From Blastomyces gilchristii SLH14081 (Eukaryota > Ascomycota > Eurotiomycetes > Onygenales > Ajellomycetaceae), in contig NW_003101679.1 of assembly GCF_000003855.2 (NCBI RefSeq), positions 2,074,085 to 2,138,084 on the forward strand: DNA of 64,000 bases. Direction: 5' to 3'. Below, one piece after another: positions 60,000 through 64,000 of the stretch. The notes beneath the pieces are model-generated. The model did not search any database. It worked only from the letters and a program-made list of their open reading frames with translations, and was not told the origin of the DNA. The position numbers and the translations under genes were made by a program. The stretch's first letter is position 1. Every line of letters begins with the position of its first letter.

Positions 60000-61230
60000 A
60001 AAAGCTAAGTAACAATTAGTATTCACTGAGAATTAAGTATTCACTATAAAGAGCTTCACTGATGCAATTATCATCATTAATAAGAATAGAGAAAATCAGG
60101 TTATAGATCTGCAGTGAGATATTGAATGCTTGTATAGATAGATAATCACATTGAATCTGAAGATCTTATCATAATTATTCATAACCTCTTCAGAAGTGTA
60201 TATATCATCTGAGACTGCTGCATATGATGAGATTTCAAGCATGAAATATATCAAGTCAGATGATCTGCTCAAGTTATTAAGCTTTAATGACAACTGAAAA
60301 AATAATGCTGCAATCAGCTGACTAAGTCAGATGCAATTATATTATCAAATTCAATATGAACTCACAGACAGATAGTTAATAAAATTTCAACAAGTCTTAA
60401 GATCTGCTGTGTTTCTATGTAGAAAAGCAAAGTCATTATAAATAAGTAATGAAAAAATAAATCTTACAGACTTAGAGTGATATTCATTTCTATAAATATG
60501 AAATGAGTGTTTCAAATGAATCTTACAAAACTTTGAGAAAGTGAATATATAAAATAAGTATTATAAATGCTTCACTGAGTGTAGATAAGTGAGTGATCTT
60601 ATATTATACTTCACACACTTCAGCTTACACTATCTCATATTGAATGAGAAGCTTTCAATATCTTTCTATTTACAGATCTTTATTCATGATCTTACATCTG
60701 AGTTCAGAGCAGAATGAAAATGCTTAATCTTATAATCAGACTCAGTGAAAGAAGCATACAATATTCTCATTATACAGAAATAAGTGAGTCAATTATAGTA
60801 GAAAATACTGCAATTGAGTATGTCTTAGCAGAGAACAGATAATCAAACTTCTATAATCCAAGTTACACACTCAGATGTAATGAATCTAGATTTCAATATC
60901 ATTATTAAAGTAATGAACTTTCTGAAAAAGAGATTCTCTAAGTGAAAATCTTGATATTATAAGTATTGAGCTTGCTTCAACTGCAGATATTAAAATCATG
61001 ATATAAAAGATTGCACACAGTGTGTATAGTCAAGCAAAGTAAGAGAGTTAAAAAACTAGCAGAATCAGTGTGTTCAGAGACACTCACTGATATTCTATAA
61101 AAAGTCTTTAAAGTAAAAGAGATATCTGTGTTAGAAGACTCACTAAATTCTGTGAATATAAAGAGAAAGCAGGCTTCTGACTGAGATGCAGGTAAGAATG
61201 AAGCAGACACTCATCTCAATGTCTTATGAC
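60000..61230 (+). pseudogene. Gypsy F gag region
   Basis: Remnants at about 60298-60780 read QLYYQIQYELTDRWLIKFQQ and FRAEWKCLIL, suggestive of a retrotransposon capsid, with many stops and frame changes. Assigned mainly by position upstream of the clear RT. No zinc knuckle could be identified with confidence. Confidence 0.4.
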
Positions 61231-63394
61231 CTGAAATATTAATATATAGAGAGCACTTGAGTAAGAATTAAGAGATGACTGTAAAAGTATTAGTGAACAC
61301 AGAAGCTTTTATATAATATATTAATGATTATATAATCTGAAGACTGAAAGAGATTCACTGAGTGAAGGATTTTCAATGTATAAGATTGTCTGATAACTGA
61401 TATTTAGTATTATGTGCAAGAGTAAGAGTTCTCTTATACTTTGAAGAATAATCTTACTATCTTTTCGCATAAGAGCTGCAGAATGTGAAATATAATCTTA
61501 TTCTTAAACTTAATTAGTTTCAAAGATTTAATCTGCAGATTCAATGATGTACATGTCATATAAAGTTAACTGATAGAAAGAAAACAGTTCATACAATTCT
61601 ATTAACTGATATGAGAAGATCATTTCATATCTCTGATACAGAAGAGTTAAATCTGCTTATACATTAATAAGTAAAGAGAATGATTTATAAGATCTTATCT
61701 GAAAGCATTCTGTATGTTATATAGAATCTGAAAGAGAAGAAAATCAAGATAAAGAATATATAAGAGAATAAGTGTATGAAGAAACTTCTGAAGAAGTATA
61801 CAAAGATCTTCTGAACAGATCTTTCACTAGAATTACTGTCAGAATAAGAATTCATACATGAGATTGACACAGAGGACATAAAATCAGTTAATCAAAATGT
61901 GTACTCTCTGTCACAGACACATCTGAAAGAACAGAAGTATTAGATCACAGACCATCTAGAACATAATCTTATGCAACTCTCATTAAGCATAAGAGGCTTC
62001 CCAGTTCTATTTGTAAAAAAGATAGATGAGAAGTGATGAATGTGTATTAATTATCAAGCACTTAACAAGCTTATGATCAAGAATAGATACTTATTACTAT
62101 GAATTCAACAAGAGTTGAATACAGTTGAAAACATCTAATATCTATTGAAGATTGATCTTCTCTCAGAATATTGATAGATTTATGTAGATAAACTATCAGT
62201 ACTGTGAACTATGTTTAATATATAATAAGAGAAGTTTCACTTACTGATAATATCATTCAGTCTGATAAATGCACTTATCATATTTTAAATAATAATGAAT
62301 ATGATTCTTTATAAACAGAATGAAATCTCATATCTTATATATCTGAATAATATTCTAGTCTTCTAAAACTTATATAATGAATATCTGAAGTATCTTGATG
62401 AAGTGTTTATAACTCTGACAGAGTATAAGCTCTACATTAAATTAACAAAGTGTGTGTTTAAAATGAAAGATTTGGAGTTTATAGAATATATAGTAAGTGA
62501 TGACTGTATACATCTCATTCTGAAGAATTTGAATATCATAGTGAATTGATCACAGCTGAGAAATATACATTATATATAACAGTTTCTTAAGTTAATCTCA
62601 TATTATCACAGATTTATCAAGGATTTCACATGAATAGCTGCATCACTCTCAGATCTCTTAAGAGAAATGAATACTAATCTGTGAAAGAAGAAGTTTTGTT
62701 CAATTATCTGAAATATTATGTGTGAAGAGGCCTTTCTCACACTGAGAAAATGTGTGATAATATTTTCAGTGCTTATTTAATCAGATTGTGATAAATCTTT
62801 CTACATTGAGATAAATGCATCTGAATGAGCTGAGTAAGAATGACAAGCTGCACTCAGTGATGTATAATGATAGAAAACTATCAGACATTAAACTCAATTA
62901 CTTAGTGTATGAAAAGAAATTACTGACAATTAAGCATACACTAGCAGTGTGAAATAGATATATTGACAACAGATATATAATAACAGTGATCACAGATTAT
63001 AAAAGCCTCATCTATTTACAATTAATAATAAAATCTTTCAAATACTTAGCATGTTGAATCTCAGAGTTTTAAGTATATAATCTTCATATTAAATACTGAA
63101 AGAGATCAGATGCTGTAGTATCTGATACAATCAGTCACAGATCTGATTTCATGAGTGAGAGTTCTATGAATTAAGTATAAGAGAAGTTCATATTAAATGT
63201 ACTGAGAGAATACAAGAAATTAGAATAAGTGAATATAATAATCTCTTACTTAAAGAATGATAAGATATTAGATAATAAGCATCATATAAAAGTAGTAGAA
63301 GAGATGCTTTTAAACTTCAAGCTGAGAAAATTGAAAAATGATATTATGCTTTACTATGATCTAGACGGTTTTTAAAACATTCAGATCAATGAAT
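61231..63394 (+). pseudogene. Gypsy F pol: protease, RT, RNase H, start of integrase
   Basis: A third gypsy family. The protease-like VLVNTEAFIWYIND is at about 61285-61330 (Asp-Thr-Gly changed to Asn-Thr-Glu). RT is at about 61985-62520: VLFVKKIDEKWWMCINYQAL, NKLMIKNRYLLL, LLKIDLLSEYWWIYV, ISFSLINALIIF and the box YLNNIL at 62340-62357, where both catalytic Asp codons have become Asn. RNase H begins SDCDKSFYIEINASEWA at about 62780-62830. 63200-63394 may be the start of integrase. The LINE-5 leader then cuts in at 63395. TGA is common at Trp positions. Confidence 0.8.
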
Positions 63395-64000
63395 CAACCG
63401 CTCCACCACGAACTCGCTCGATTTTTCGAATAAGAACCTGCCGATAGATCCATAGAAAAGCCCTCGATCATACAAGTATTTTGACCACATCGCCGACCGC
63501 ATACCCCGTGTGGTGGTGGAGTTATCCAGCCAAACGTGAACCAGACATTGTTTGATACTCTTGTGTGAGATTATCCCCCGTTCACCCCTATCACACCACA
63601 ACCCCGGGCCAAATTGTCATACAAATTGTAAAGTGAAGAGACCCAGCCATATGCGCCAATCTTCTTGATTTCGGAAGATCTCTGATCTTGTAATTGTGGA
63701 GATATCTGAGAAGCGACCTCCACGAAAACCCTGTCCATGTTTGATGTTTCAAAACATCAACGCCAAGTCTCACCCTCGTACCGCCCTTCTCAATCTGGCC
63801 CATCCTCAGCAGAAAAATACAAAAAGATACCTCAGCAACAGCATTTGATACATAATCAGCAGACAATGAGTCAACAGCACATGAACAACTATAAAATCAG
63901 TATACTTCAAGATCTGACTGAGGTTTTGATCCCTGCACAGTGAGATATATTAAATCTAGTTTTAATATCTCAATATTCAATTGATTCTGCAAGAGATTGA
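63395..64000 (+). mobile_element. LINE-5: 5' leader, continues beyond the window
   Basis: Starts CAACCGCTCCACCACGAACTC, identical to the LINE-1 edge, and follows the LINE-1 leader to about 3870, still CpG-rich. A sense frame 63737-63943 ends LIPAQ as in LINE-2. It inserted into gypsy F. The rest of the element should lie to the right. Confidence 0.88.

Overview
This window is a dense nest of inactivated transposable elements. I see no host gene in it. The element mix (a Tad1-type LINE with ORF1, endonuclease, RT, RNase H and a C-terminal Cys/His finger; chromodomain Ty3/gypsy elements; a Ty1/copia element; a hAT DNA transposon with MITEs; tRNA-derived SINEs) points to a filamentous ascomycete fungus, in an AT-rich, mutated, gene-poor compartment. 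No species is claimed. Almost every protein remnant can be followed for hundreds of codons only if TGA is read where Trp or Arg is expected and TAA/TAG where Gln is expected. This fits heavy C-to-T mutation. By my reading the mutation falls mainly on CpC and CpG, with CpA and CpT largely spared, unlike the classical Neurospora CpA pattern of RIP.

Layout. 1-1006: fragment of a hAT-related repeat. 1007-13829: a Ty1/copia element (+), split by a complete 7.5 kb LINE (LINE-1, 3267-10801, 14-bp target-site duplication, TSD) and by a 512-bp hAT MITE (11038-11549, 8-bp TSD). 13832-14998: LINE fragment (+). 14999-22500: nearly complete LINE-2 (-). 22501-23991: 3' end of gypsy copy A (+), with integrase, chromodomain and LTR. 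23992-30955: gypsy copy C (-), interrupted by complete gypsy copy B (24484-30556, -, 5-bp TSD), which carries a SINE (26646-27026, 13-bp TSD). 30955-59084: LINE-3 (-), split by a 6 kb hAT transposon (33517-39553, 8-bp TSD, itself carrying a 280-bp MITE) and by gypsy copy D (43434-57886, +, 5-bp TSD). Copy D carries a second gypsy family, copy E (43705-51345, -), in its 5' LTR; E holds another SINE (50513-50887). D also has a 1.07 kb chimeric SINE in its 3' LTR (56582-57654). 59085-63394: a third gypsy family, copy F (+). 63395-64000: the 5' leader of another LINE (+), running off the end.

How the parts relate. The TSDs give a relative insertion order. The SINEs and the LINE share (AAT)n tails. 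The large SINE also carries the last ~300 bp of the LINE 3' UTR, including a hairpin just before the tail, so the LINE very probably supplied the machinery that mobilised the SINEs. Gypsy copies A-D are one family and appear to use Tf1-like self-priming. The GC- and CpG-rich LINE 5' leader and the GC-rich SINE bodies stand out from the otherwise AT-rich sequence.
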